Positions 15,345-26,910 are shown, counted from the stretch's first letter. The stretch is 38,144 nt of DNA from an uncultured SAR86 cluster bacterium (GCA_902563835.1 CACEZB010000011.1:1-38144), one strand, 5' to 3'. The notes: a model not told the origin generated them from the letters alone. Program-made: numbers and translations.

Positions 15345-17540
15345 ATGAACAAAATCTTAAATAAATTCTTTTATGATATTTCACCTTTATTTTTCATAGG
15401 TGTATTTTTAGTTTCATCATTTGTTTTAAGTGCTGAGGAAGGAACAGAGATTGAATCAGTAACAATTATTGGTACTAAAGATGATGCAAAAGAACTTCCA
15501 GGCTCTGGATCAGTTATATCAAATGCAGATCTGAAAAAACAAATGGATACAGATATTCATAAAATACTATCAGCTGTTCCTGGTGTTTACTTTAGAACTG
15601 AAGATGGTTATGGATTGAGACCAAATATTTCTATTCGTGGTACTTCTATCGATAGAGCGGCAAAGGTAACTTTAATGGAGGATGGAATATTAATTGCTCC
15701 GGCTCCATATACTTCTTCTTCTGCATACTATTTTCCAACTACAGGAAGAATTAATTCAGTTGAGGTATTAAAGGGACCTGCATCTATTAGCCAGGGGCCA
15801 AGCACAATTGGAGGCGCAATAAATTTAATTAGTACTCCAATTCCTGAAGCTAACTCAGGTAAATTTATTCAAGAGTTAGGTCAGAATGGTATGGTTAGAA
15901 CTCATGGTTATTATGGCGGTAATTCTGGAAATTTAGGAGCATTAGTTGAAGTTCATGAACATCAAACCGATGGTTTTGATGGTATCGCAAATGTAGGAGG
16001 CGACACTGGATTTAATAAATCTGATGTCATGTTTAAAGCAAGATATGAATCAGGCAATCATTCATTAACACTTAAGATGTTAGAAATGAATGAGAAATCA
16101 GAACAATCTTATGTAGGCCTTTCTCAAGCAAGCTTTAATAAAAATCCAAGATTAAGATATGGAATGACTCAATACGATGTTATGGATAATGATGGAGATC
16201 AAATGTCATTAACATATGCTGGATCAATAGGTAACTTTGATGTTGTTGCCTCTAAATGGAGTAATGATTACCACAGAGATTGGTTTAAAGTTGACAAAGC
16301 AAATAATACTAAAGCTCATGGTGTAAGTAATGGTATTAATAGCGTTATTTCTGCAGCTAACGCAGGCAACGCAAATGCTCAAGCAATCCTTGATGGTCAA
16401 TTAGCTGTGCAAGTAAAGCTTAAGCATAATAATAGATTCTATACCAATGAAGGCTTTCAATTTAAGGTTTCGACCGAAGTTGGAATGCATGCCTTAACTG
16501 TTGGTTATAGAGATATGGAAGACTCTGAGAGCAGATATCAAGAATATGAATGCTTTGATCAAAGTGCAAGTGGAGTTAATTCTGCTCTTTATTCATGTGG
16601 TACTGGCTATACAGGAAGCAATAATAGATTAAGAGAATCTGAAGCAACTTCTTATTACATTGAAGACAAAATTACATTAGGAGATTTAGTTGTAACAATT
16701 GGTCATAGATCCGAAGAATATGATCAAGTTGAAAATAGATGGGATGATGGAACTCCAACTAGAACACAATTAAATAGCAGTTATCCAAAAACAAAAGATG
16801 GAGATTATACTTCTACTGGATTTGGTGCAACTTATGATCTAAATGAAAATATGCAACTTGTTGCTGGTTTTCATGAAGGTATGACAGCTATGTTTGGTAC
16901 AGATCCTGAAACAGCCGATAATATGGAATTAGGATTGAGATATTCCGAAGGAATGTCTGATGTTGAAGTATTCTACTTTCAAAGTGATTATGAGAGCTTA
17001 AAAGCAGAATGTAAAAATTCTCAAGGTGGCGATTGCAACGAAGGAGATGTTTTTGACGGTGGTGCAGTTGACGTGTCAGGTCTTGAAGTTTCTGGTTCTA
17101 TGATTCTTGAGGGCAATAATGGAACGTCTTATCCAATAGGCTTAACATACACATCTACCGATGCTACATTCGCAAACAGTTTTGATGATGATGGTGATTA
17201 TTGGGGGGTTGTTGCAGCAGGCGACGATGTTCCTTATGTACCAGATAGATCATTAGCTTTAGTAGCAGGGTTTGTAAAATCAAATGGCTTAAGTGGCAAT
17301 GTAAGATGGGTAAATAATGGTAGCTCATGTTCTACCGCTGCTTGCGGCACTAACCAAACTATAGATGCTCATAGTTTCGTAGATATTAATTTAAGAAAAG
17401 CATTAAACGAGAATGTTGATATCTATGTTGGTGTTGAAAACCTTCTTGATGATGAGGATGTTGTAGCTAGAGCACCAAAAGATGGAGCTAGATCACAAAA
17501 ACCTAGAACAATGAAGGTAGGATTTGCACTGAATTTCTAA
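15345..17540 (+). CDS. TonB-dependent outer-membrane receptor, FecA-like
   Basis: An outer-membrane gated channel, 731 aa from the ATG at 15345. That start has GAGGA five bases upstream; an in-frame ATG at 15333 would only add MRII and contains the ribosome site. A signal peptide (about 1-29) is followed by a plug domain from about residue 35 (ESVTIIGT), with LRPNISIRGTSIDRAAKVTL, LMEDGILIAPAPYTSSSAYY and GGAINLISTPIP. These closely resemble the ferric-citrate receptor FecA. The rest is a 22-strand barrel ending in Phe (VGFALNF). There is no N-terminal FecR-signalling extension, so it is a transporter only. The Fur box upstream supports an iron-chelate substrate. The exact siderophore is not determined. 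Confidence 0.92.
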   Translation: MNKILNKFFYDISPLFFIGVFLVSSFVLSAEEGTEIESVTIIGTKDDAKELPGSGSVISNADLKKQMDTDIHKILSAVPGVYFRTEDGYGLRPNISIRGTSIDRAAKVTLMEDGILIAPAPYTSSSAYYFPTTGRINSVEVLKGPASISQGPSTIGGAINLISTPIPEANSGKFIQELGQNGMVRTHGYYGGNSGNLGALVEVHEHQTDGFDGIANVGGDTGFNKSDVMFKARYESGNHSLTLKMLEMNEKSEQSYVGLSQASFNKNPRLRYGMTQYDVMDNDGDQMSLTYAGSIGNFDVVASKWSNDYHRDWFKVDKANNTKAHGVSNGINSVISAANAGNANAQAILDGQLAVQVKLKHNNRFYTNEGFQFKVSTEVGMHALTVGYRDMEDSESRYQEYECFDQSASGVNSALYSCGTGYTGSNNRLRESEATSYYIEDKITLGDLVVTIGHRSEEYDQVENRWDDGTPTRTQLNSSYPKTKDGDYTSTGFGATYDLNENMQLVAGFHEGMTAMFGTDPETADNMELGLRYSEGMSDVEVFYFQSDYESLKAECKNSQGGDCNEGDVFDGGAVDVSGLEVSGSMILEGNNGTSYPIGLTYTSTDATFANSFDDDGDYWGVVAAGDDVPYVPDRSLALVAGFVKSNGLSGNVRWVNNGSSCSTAACGTNQTIDAHSFVDINLRKALNENVDIYVGVENLLDDEDVVARAPKDGARSQKPRTMKVGFALNF

Positions 17541-17582
17541 TTTGGGCGAGAGGGGTGTAAAAATATCCCCTGATATTACTAG

Positions 17583-17611
17583 AGGGGCAATGTATTATTG
17601 CCCCTTTTTTT
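17583..17611 (+). terminator. Rho-independent terminator after the receptor gene
   Basis: AGGGGCAAT pairs perfectly with ATTGCCCCT around the 5-base loop GTATT, followed by a run of seven T. It starts 42 bases after the receptor stop and ends 16 bases before the next gene, isolating the two. Confidence 0.92.
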
Positions 17612-17627
17612 GATTTAGAATAGGACT

Positions 17628-18146
17628 ATGAAAAAATTACTTCAATATGATGATGTAAAGGTTTTCAAATATGACAACCTATTTCTCGCAGTTATATACA
17701 CCATAGGCCATATATTTATTGCAATGGCTTGTAATAGAATTATTACAGGTGCCTCCTTGGATATGGCTGCTGCAGATGCGTTCATCGAACCAATAATCAA
17801 TGGCTTTTGGTTTTATTTCCTTTTAGTTTTTTTAAAAAAAATTATCGAAGAAAAATTTATTACAAGTAAAATCGGAATTTATTTAGCATTCATTTATACA
17901 ATTGGGCACATCTTAATTGCTATGACCTGCAATAGATTGCTTACAGGAGCGCCATTAAATCTAGCAGCAATAGATGCAATAATCGAACCTCTTATAAATG
18001 GTTTTTGGTTTTACTTGCTTTTTGAAGTATTTAATAAATACAAACAAACCATACAAAATGGTTCAGCTAGCTCAAATAATCATTCATCAATATCAAAAGC
18101 GCCTTCTAAACTGGCACCCATCAATAATAAAAAGAATTTAGATTAA
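17628..18146 (+). CDS. Tandem-duplicated small membrane protein (DUF2061-like)
   Basis: A 172-aa membrane protein built from two copies of one unit: about 20-63 and 86-129. Each reads YTIGHIxIAMxCNRxxTGA, then a short polar turn and IEPxINGFWFY. By eye about 32 of 43 aligned residues are identical. Each unit has two hydrophobic segments around a TG turn, a layout like the DUF2061 two-span family, which is otherwise often a single copy. The C-terminal 40 residues are polar and Ser/Asn/Lys-rich, probably cytosolic. Function is unknown. It stands alone between the receptor's terminator and a tRNA. Confidence 0.7.
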   Translation: MKKLLQYDDVKVFKYDNLFLAVIYTIGHIFIAMACNRIITGASLDMAAADAFIEPIINGFWFYFLLVFLKKIIEEKFITSKIGIYLAFIYTIGHILIAMTCNRLLTGAPLNLAAIDAIIEPLINGFWFYLLFEVFNKYKQTIQNGSASSNNHSSISKAPSKLAPINNKKNLD

Positions 18147-18189
18147 ATATACAAAAAAATCTTCATTAAAGTACAATATTGCAACTTAA

Positions 18190-20502
<2,313 letters not shown>

Positions 20503-20503
20503 T

Positions 20504-21757
20504 TTATTTTGTTCCTATCATCTTTATATTTTGTAGTGATTGCATAAAATATATTGCAATCACTGCAAATATATTTAGATATAATTGCGCTAAAAGTAAT
20601 TTTGTTGAAATAAGTTCTAAATTAAGAAACTCAAAATAATATATTCCTAAAATAGCAAAAAAAGAAAAAAACATTATTAAGCGATAGGCTAATATTTTTG
20701 CTTGCATTAAATAACCTGTAAGCGTAGATATAATAATTATAGCGATGGCAAAGATTGCAATTTCAGAATATGTATGCGTTGCAACAAATGTAAGTACTGC
20801 GCCTGATACAGCAATTGTTAGCAGCATTTGGAAGAAACTAAAGAACTTTATATCAGAGGTAATTTCAGGATTAAACTTTTTGTAAAAATCATCTGGATTT
20901 TTGTCTTCAATACAATCTTCAGGTCTCCAGTATGTTTCAGAAAACCATACTTTTATTTTATCTTTCCATGATTTTGTTTTGATTGTATCTTTAATCATAA
21001 TAGAAAATACTTGGAAATTTGCCCACATGGGATTCCAACTATTTAAAGGAGTTGCTGTTCCATATACTGGCTCTAAGTCTGATCTTTGAGGTGTATATGT
21101 TCCAAAAATTCTATCCCAAAGAATAAACACTCCTCCATAATTAGCATCGATATATTCTTTATTTTTAGCATGATGAATCCTATGGTTCATAGGAGTTATA
21201 AATATTTTTTCTAAAAACCCTAAATGACCAATATGTTCTGTATGCACCCAAAATTGATAAACTAAGTTCACTCCAGCGACTGCTATAAATACTTCAACAG
21301 GGACTCCAAGCATTATCATTGGCATATAGAAAATCCATTTCCATAACCATCCAGTGCTTGTCTGTCTTAGAGCAGTAGCAAGATTATAATCTTCTCCATG
21401 ATGGTGAACGCTATGAGTTGCCCATAAAATTTTTATTTCATGATGCATTCTATGCATCCAGTAATAAGACAAATCATATAAAAGGAATGCCATTATCCAT
21501 GTAAAAGGGTTTTTTACAGAAAGTAATTCTAAGTTAAGAGATGAGCTTATATACAAGAATATTACACTTTGCATTCCAAGATTTAACATAGTTGGAAATC
21601 TGCTGATCATCCCGATTGTTATACTGGTAACAGTATCATTTAGTCGATATGTATTTTTACCAATATATCTTCCATAGACATATTCAACCATTATTAATAA
21701 AAAAAATACTGGTATAGCAAAGGTTATAATGACTGATTTATCTGTAACTACTTCCAT
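20504..21757 (-). CDS. Membrane-bound fatty acid hydroxylase / sterol desaturase family protein
   Basis: A 417-aa integral membrane non-haem di-iron enzyme. The eight-His signature is clear: HRMHH at 102-106, HSVHH at 115-119, HTEH at 172-175 and HRIHH at 192-196. Surrounding text (YYWMHRMHHEIKILWATH, MNHRIHHAKNKEYIDANYGG) is like the branch that contains alkylglycerol monooxygenase. Members hydroxylate or cleave lipid substrates using O2; the substrate here is unknown. Beyond the catalytic half there are 4-5 extra membrane spans at about 295-410, longer than the ~280-aa family core. It is the last gene of a minus-strand run starting at 25720, 27 bases after coaW. Confidence 0.88.
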   Translation of the reverse strand: MEVVTDKSVIITFAIPVFFLLIMVEYVYGRYIGKNTYRLNDTVTSITIGMISRFPTMLNLGMQSVIFLYISSSLNLELLSVKNPFTWIMAFLLYDLSYYWMHRMHHEIKILWATHSVHHHGEDYNLATALRQTSTGWLWKWIFYMPMIMLGVPVEVFIAVAGVNLVYQFWVHTEHIGHLGFLEKIFITPMNHRIHHAKNKEYIDANYGGVFILWDRIFGTYTPQRSDLEPVYGTATPLNSWNPMWANFQVFSIMIKDTIKTKSWKDKIKVWFSETYWRPEDCIEDKNPDDFYKKFNPEITSDIKFFSFFQMLLTIAVSGAVLTFVATHTYSEIAIFAIAIIIISTLTGYLMQAKILAYRLIMFFSFFAILGIYYFEFLNLELISTKLLLAQLYLNIFAVIAIYFMQSLQNIKMIGTK

Positions 21758-21784
21758 ATTATTAGAATTATATAAAAAATTTAC

Positions 21785-22597
21785 TTATTTTGTTTGAATA
21801 CAAGCTAATGCTCCGAGTACATTACCATATTCTCTATTCTCTTCATATATACCATTAATATTTGCTAATTTTAATCTTTGATCAATAGCTTCTTTTATAG
21901 TTTTTGATAATGAGAGTCTTCCAAGAAAATACACCTTGTCTACACCGGCCAAAATTGCATTTAAATATGCGGTTGTTCCAATAACTTCACCAATCATATT
22001 TGTTAAAGATGCTGCAACATCTTTTGGGTTGTGATTCTTAATTTCTTTTGCTTTGGCAAAATTTGAAGCTGTAATACTAGGATTTAAAGACCCTATATCA
22101 TTTACAACTTCACCAATTAGATGATCTATGTTTTTTCTATTTCCTTTATTTGAAAGTTTTTCTATTTCATGGATATTAGAAGTGTTTATTAATAAGTTTG
22201 AAAGGCCTTGTAATGTACCGCCACCGATAGATATTCCTCCAAGATATTGGTAATTTTTTTCATCATAAAAAACACAACCCGTTCCTGTCCCAGCACTTAT
22301 AACAACAAATTTCTTATTATTAATATTATATAAATTCTTTGCCCCCAGCCCAATTGCTTCGACTTCATTCACTTTAAAAATAGGAATATCTTTAAAAGTA
22401 TTATTGAGGTTAGCTGATTTACCTCCAGTTACAGCAATTTTTTTTACTTTATTAGAGTCTAATTTTGTAAGGTCAAATATTTTCTTTAAAAAATTATCAT
22501 TAATTTCTTCCGATGGAATAGAGGAATAGATTTTTTCCGTCTTATTAGACACAAGAATATCAGTATTAGTAATACCAAAATCTATAGCTATTTCCAT
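21785..22597 (-). CDS. coaW: Type II pantothenate kinase (CoaW-like)
   Basis: An ASKHA-fold kinase, 270 aa, that phosphorylates pantothenate as the first step of coenzyme A synthesis. The first phosphate loop is AIDFGITNTDILV, followed by the VTGGKS stretch, an EVEAIGLGAKNL catalytic helix, and the second loop VISAGTGTGCVFY followed by LGGISIGGGTLQGL. The pattern fits type II (Staphylococcus/fumble-like) rather than CoaA or CoaX. Bacterial type II enzymes are usually insensitive to CoA feedback. It lies in a close-packed operon with membrane and metal-related genes that have no known CoA link. The identification is good; a related sugar-kinase-like role is the main alternative. Confidence 0.82.
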   Translation of the reverse strand: MEIAIDFGITNTDILVSNKTEKIYSSIPSEEINDNFLKKIFDLTKLDSNKVKKIAVTGGKSANLNNTFKDIPIFKVNEVEAIGLGAKNLYNINNKKFVVISAGTGTGCVFYDEKNYQYLGGISIGGGTLQGLSNLLINTSNIHEIEKLSNKGNRKNIDHLIGEVVNDIGSLNPSITASNFAKAKEIKNHNPKDVAASLTNMIGEVIGTTAYLNAILAGVDKVYFLGRLSLSKTIKEAIDQRLKLANINGIYEENREYGNVLGALACIQTK

Positions 22598-22615
22598 AAT
22601 ATTTAAATTAAATAA

Positions 22616-24808
22616 TTATTCAGAAGCGCTTTCTGGCCAAGCCATAGGTATCTGTTGTTGTGGATTAAATACCCTAGAACCTAATGCAGGATATGCATTT
22701 GCTGCAGCTTTAATCTCATCTTCAGTAATAAATTCACTTGGAACTAGTCTAAAAACATCAAGTCCTCTCGTAATTTCTGTACCATATATAAAACCTTCAT
22801 AGAAATATGTTGACCAGTACCCTCCAGTAATCAATAAATCTTTAAGTATTGGGCCTCTATCAAAATAGGCTATTTCTATAGGATTAGAAGAATCTGTAAA
22901 ATCAATTATTGAGATGCCGCCTTGATACCATGCTTGAACAAAGATATCTCTATCAGGTATTGGAATTATAGATCCATTATGTGCAACACAATTTTCAGTC
23001 TCTAGCTGAGGAGCTGGCATTTTATAGTGACTCTTAAATTCAAGTTTGTTATCAACAATGTCATATATTGCATCAGCACCCCAATCCAATGGATCCCATG
23101 CGCGACATCTTGCTCGACCACCGCCACCCCATTCATCAGTAAAAATTACTTTAGTACCATCATTATTAAAAGTTGCTGAGTGCCAATAAGCAAAACCTAC
23201 ATCTGATACAACATCTAATCTTTTTGGGTTATATGGGTCTGTTATATCAAATAAGATTCCATTACCAGAACAAGCTCCAGCAGCAATATTTGCAGATGGA
23301 AATACAGTTATATCATGACATTGATCAGTTGGTTCAGTATCTTGAGTATCATCTCCATGGTCGCCACCACGCCATAAACCAGCAACTCTTCCTGTTTCCA
23401 TATCCATAAACACAGCAGGACTTTTGACAATTTTTGATTCAGATGGGTTTTTTATAGGAATTTCTATAATATCAATCGTGAAATATGATGTTCCGCCACC
23501 ATCCCAACCAAAACATTCAGATAATTCTTCATTATCTCTAACACGACCGGTTCCTGAGTTATATACAATAATCTTTTTATCTGAGGAAGAGACTACTGAA
23601 TGGGTATGAGACCCTCTGCATGTTTGAACAGCTCCAACTTGCTTTGGTTTAGTTAAATCAGAGATATCAAAAATTCTTATTCCTCTAAACCTGTCAGAGC
23701 TTGAATCTCTATTAACTCCTTCTAAACCGCAATCAACTCTGCTTCTATTTTCTTCAACAGACATAATAAGTAAATCATCAACTATTGATACATCCCCTTG
23801 ACCACCTGGACAAACAACAGAAGAAATAAGGCTTGGAATCCCATTATCATTTAATTCATAAATATTAAAACCATGATAACTCCCTGCAATAAGAATATTA
23901 TCCTTGAAAGCCATATCAGTGTTTGCAAAAGATAACATCGGCGATCTAAGAGACCTTGAAATCTCTGCAGTGGTTTTATTTTCATTATCTTCTGTTAAGT
24001 CCTCTGATCCCTTTGCAGTAGGATTATTTGGATCAAAAAAACCAGTTGGTTTTCTTAGTGAGGTTATTAATTCCATATTTAAAATAGCTTCATCAGCAAT
24101 AAATAAACCAGGTGCTAATCCAGACCTTGGATCATCTGAAAGCCCAACTAAAATACCATTCATTCTTTCTATTTCAACACCCTGATCATTAACAAGATCT
24201 GATACAAATTCATTTAGAATAGGGTCATAAGCATTTCCTGGATATTTTTTTAACTCTTCAACCATTTCTAATGCACCATCGTGGTGGGTGATCATAAGTT
24301 GAAGGAATAATCTATCAAAATCTGTACTTTTTGAATTACTTAAATCATTTAATTGTTTAGGAGTAGCCATACCAGCCATATTCATATGCATATGATGACT
24401 TTCATGTATATGATGATCATTATGAGGACTATCAGCATATTCATTTCTTTGCTTTAACCAACTTTCCATAAAGTTAATTTCATCTTTCTGAGAAACATCA
24501 ATTCTTTTTGCAAGGTCTAGTATTGTTTTATTATTTGTTCTTTCGTTTGCCATCTCTGACATGATTATTGCTTGTTCATGATGCACTATCATCCCTTGAA
24601 GGAATTTAACATCAGCTTTTATATATGAGGTATTAGCAATATTAGTTGCAGCTTTTGCATCAAGTTTTTTAGAAGCTTCTCCAGGTGCTCCTGGTTGAAT
24701 AATTGGCGGACTTGGAATAATTCCTTGAGCTATAATTATTTGACTGGAAAGAATTAAAACGCAAAAAGTTATATTAATATTTTTAAATATTTTATTTTTC
24801 ATCATCAT
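22616..24808 (-). CDS. DUF305-LVIVD beta-propeller fusion, exported
   Basis: A 730-aa exported protein. The N-terminus (to about 28, ends SSQIIIAQ) is a signal peptide; the third of three consecutive ATGs may be the real start. Residues about 60-220 hold two DUF305 units, each with a four-helix His/Met pattern: DVKFLQGMIVHHEQAIIMSE and DRLFLQLMITHHDGALEMVE. The link is rich in His and Met (HNDHHIHESHHMHMNM), a likely Cu or other soft-metal site. Residues about 290-715 form LVIVD-type propeller blades (GFNIYELNDNGIP, IRIFDISDLTKPKQVG, ISIIDFTDSSNPIEIAYF). Metal binding is inference from DUF305/CopM-type proteins. Its ATG overlaps the end of the 62-aa gene. Confidence 0.85.
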   Translation of the reverse strand: MMMKNKIFKNINITFCVLILSSQIIIAQGIIPSPPIIQPGAPGEASKKLDAKAATNIANTSYIKADVKFLQGMIVHHEQAIIMSEMANERTNNKTILDLAKRIDVSQKDEINFMESWLKQRNEYADSPHNDHHIHESHHMHMNMAGMATPKQLNDLSNSKSTDFDRLFLQLMITHHDGALEMVEELKKYPGNAYDPILNEFVSDLVNDQGVEIERMNGILVGLSDDPRSGLAPGLFIADEAILNMELITSLRKPTGFFDPNNPTAKGSEDLTEDNENKTTAEISRSLRSPMLSFANTDMAFKDNILIAGSYHGFNIYELNDNGIPSLISSVVCPGGQGDVSIVDDLLIMSVEENRSRVDCGLEGVNRDSSSDRFRGIRIFDISDLTKPKQVGAVQTCRGSHTHSVVSSSDKKIIVYNSGTGRVRDNEELSECFGWDGGGTSYFTIDIIEIPIKNPSESKIVKSPAVFMDMETGRVAGLWRGGDHGDDTQDTEPTDQCHDITVFPSANIAAGACSGNGILFDITDPYNPKRLDVVSDVGFAYWHSATFNNDGTKVIFTDEWGGGGRARCRAWDPLDWGADAIYDIVDNKLEFKSHYKMPAPQLETENCVAHNGSIIPIPDRDIFVQAWYQGGISIIDFTDSSNPIEIAYFDRGPILKDLLITGGYWSTYFYEGFIYGTEITRGLDVFRLVPSEFITEDEIKAAANAYPALGSRVFNPQQQIPMAWPESASE

Positions 24809-24980
24809 CTTTTATCTCTTCAGACTCTCCTTCAATAATATTACCTCTTTGCTCTTTTTGACCAAACCTATTAATTCTATTATCTCTATTTAGTTGTTTT
24901 CCAGACGCTCTGACTTTCCCAAGTTTAAAAAAAACATATAAAGAGAAGAGGGCTAAGATTATAAATATAATTGAATTCAA
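24792..24980 (-). CDS. Small single-span membrane protein (62 aa), unknown
   Basis: One N-terminal membrane span (about 3-20, IIFIILALFSLYVFFKL), then a short basic region (RASGKQLNRDNRINRFGQ) and a very acidic tail (EGESEEIKDDDEK). The layout recalls the N-terminal anchor of Tim44-like proteins, but no such domain follows. Its 3' end overlaps the DUF305-LVIVD start by 17 bases and its start is five bases after the BaxI-family stop, so it is an integral part of this operon. The phrase NRFGQ parallels LNRFGRSG at the N-terminus of the BaxI-family neighbour. Confidence 0.65.
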   Translation of the reverse strand: MNSIIFIILALFSLYVFFKLGKVRASGKQLNRDNRINRFGQKEQRGNIIEGESEEIKDDDEK

Positions 24981-24985
24981 AAGTA

Positions 24986-25720
24986 TTACCGACTTCTAAT
25001 TTTTGCTAAGAGTCTAAGTATTTCTAAATACAACCATATCAAAGTTACCATCAGACTAAACGCACCATACCATTCAAGATATTTAGGCATACCTTTTTCA
25101 GCTCCTTCTTCGATAAAATCAAAGTCAAGAACGAGATTTAGCGAAGCAATCGCAACCACAAATAAAGAAAATCCAATACCAAACAGACCATTTGAATGAA
25201 TAAATCCAATACTATTTCCAAAAAAGCTCATAATAAAACTAACTAAATAAAGGATAAATATTCCCATTGTTCCTGCAAAAATCATCAGTCTGAAATTTTC
25301 AGTTGGTTTAATAATTCCGCTTTTATAACAAAATAAAAGTGATGCAAGTATTCCAAAAGTTAATCCAATAGCTTGAATGCCTATACCTGGATATTGCGCC
25401 TCAAAAATCATAGTAATTCCGCCAAGCGCTACTCCTTCTATAGCTGCATAAGCAGGTGCAGTATAAGGAGAATTTTTAGGCCTAAATATCGTAAATAATG
25501 CTATCACAAAACCTATTAATATTGCGGGCATAACTAAACCTGGAGAGTTCCAACCAAAATAAGCACCCCCAACACATAACGCCAATAAAATACCAGTTTT
25601 ATTAACAGTGCCGTCAAGGGTCATCGCCTCTCCACTAATATTCTCATTGATTCCAAATCCTTTTGAAAATGCAGGATTTCCTGATCTTCCAAATCTATTT
25701 AATGCTGAATGTTTAGACAT
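24986..25720 (-). CDS. Bax inhibitor-1-like (BaxI_1 / YccA-type) membrane protein
   Basis: A 244-aa protein with about seven membrane spans. It matches the bacterial BaxI_1 group: polar N-terminus ending in the conserved GEAMTLDGTVNKTGILLAL, then YTAPAYAAIEGVALGGI and the C-terminal segment LVLDFDFIEEGAEKGMPKYL with acidic residues typical of the family's pH- or calcium-sensing site. Family members act as calcium leak channels or modulators of membrane proteases; the role in this organism is unknown. It begins the five-gene minus-strand run, and a 7-bp inverted repeat lies 22-42 bases upstream of its ATG. Confidence 0.88.
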   Translation of the reverse strand: MSKHSALNRFGRSGNPAFSKGFGINENISGEAMTLDGTVNKTGILLALCVGGAYFGWNSPGLVMPAILIGFVIALFTIFRPKNSPYTAPAYAAIEGVALGGITMIFEAQYPGIGIQAIGLTFGILASLLFCYKSGIIKPTENFRLMIFAGTMGIFILYLVSFIMSFFGNSIGFIHSNGLFGIGFSLFVVAIASLNLVLDFDFIEEGAEKGMPKYLEWYGAFSLMVTLIWLYLEILRLLAKIRSR

Positions 25721-25741
25721 ATTAGTTACTCCAAGATAAGT

Positions 25742-25762
25742 ACTATACTAAATAGGTATAGT
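25742..25762. repeat. Inverted repeat upstream of the BaxI-family gene
   Basis: ACTATAC at 25742-25748 is inverted as GTATAGT at 25756-25762 around a 7-base spacer, between the di-iron gene and the BaxI-family gene. No T-tract follows in the direction of transcription, so an operator is more likely than a terminator. Confidence 0.4.
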
Positions 25763-25782
25763 CAGAAAAACAAATTTAAAGA

Positions 25783-26889
25783 TTAGACAACTTCTGGAAT
25801 TTGACCAAACTTTTCTAAAGGCTTTTTCATTTCAGCCCAGTCACACTCAAAATCATCTGGAGCATTCTCATACTCAAGAAGACCTAAAGCCTCAAATTTT
25901 GGTCTTACCGAATCAGTTAATAAACCAATTCTCTTAAGATTTGGCATCACTCTAGTAAATAAGAAATTTCTGAACAATTCAAAACTTCCAGTATTTAAAG
26001 AAAATTCTCTTGCTTCCTCTTCTGTCATTTTTAAAAATCTTTGCTCTGATTTTGTATTAATTAATCTATCTCTAGATATAACACAGGCTTCATATGCAAA
26101 TTGAGCTCTATCTTCTATTTCTTCAGGTGATAGTGTTTTTAGATAATCTTCTAAATAATTTATACCAAAAGTTACATGCCTTGCTTCATCACGAACTACA
26201 TAATGAAGTAATTGCTTTAACAAAGGATCTTTTGTGATCGCTTTAAGCATTTGGAAAGCAGCTAAAGCTAGCCCTTCAATAATTATTTGCATACCGATAA
26301 ATTTAAGATCCCATCTTTCATCTGTAAGAATTTTATCAAGCAATAACTTTAAATTAGGATTGATTGGATAATGGATTCCAATTTTATCTTGTAGATATTT
26401 ATTAAATACTTCAACATGCCTAGCTTCATCAAATGTTTGAGAAGCTGCATATAGTTTTGCATTATAGGTAGGGGCGCAACTTGCTAACTGAGATGCTACT
26501 AATAGGGCACCTTGTTCTCCATGAAGAAATTGGCTCATTAGCTCAGCAGTACTATGCCTATCAAAAAGTATTTTTTCTTCTTCTGTAAGATCATTGTAAG
26601 CATCAAGAGTTTCATGAGGAAGCTCCTCATCAGGCTCCATAATTCTTTTATCAGCTGGATGCGTATAATCCCAATTAAGATCAATAGAGCCATTCCAATT
26701 TAATTCTTTGCCAAGCTCATAAAGTTTTTTAATTCGATTATCTGCAACAGTGTAATCCCAGTTATATGCACCAGTAAGAGGTGTATGGAAAATTTCCACA
26801 ACATCTTCAACTTGTTTTTGAGTTAGGTTTATATCCTCATCAAAATATAAAAGATCCTCTGGGGGTCCATCCTGTTTATGAATTTTCAT
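25783..26889 (-). CDS. Ferritin-like di-iron protein (R2/BMM-type ligand set)
   Basis: A 368-aa soluble protein with all six carboxylate/His ligands of an R2-like di-iron site: Glu125 (HGEQGALL), Glu155 and His158 (DEARHV), Glu205 (IIIEGLAL), Glu235 and His238 (DEARHVTFG). Each DEARH lies on a helix 30 residues after its partner Glu, as in ribonucleotide reductase R2, fatty acid desaturases and related oxygenases. It lacks signs of the RNR radical pathway, so it is better viewed as an uncharacterised di-iron oxygenase or oxidase. It appears monocistronic: 62 bases separate it from the BaxI-family gene, and a perfect palindrome lies just upstream. Confidence 0.8.
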   Translation of the reverse strand: MKIHKQDGPPEDLLYFDEDINLTQKQVEDVVEIFHTPLTGAYNWDYTVADNRIKKLYELGKELNWNGSIDLNWDYTHPADKRIMEPDEELPHETLDAYNDLTEEEKILFDRHSTAELMSQFLHGEQGALLVASQLASCAPTYNAKLYAASQTFDEARHVEVFNKYLQDKIGIHYPINPNLKLLLDKILTDERWDLKFIGMQIIIEGLALAAFQMLKAITKDPLLKQLLHYVVRDEARHVTFGINYLEDYLKTLSPEEIEDRAQFAYEACVISRDRLINTKSEQRFLKMTEEEAREFSLNTGSFELFRNFLFTRVMPNLKRIGLLTDSVRPKFEALGLLEYENAPDDFECDWAEMKKPLEKFGQIPEVV

Positions 26890-26910
26890 ACTTTACCTAC
26901 TAATAATTAA

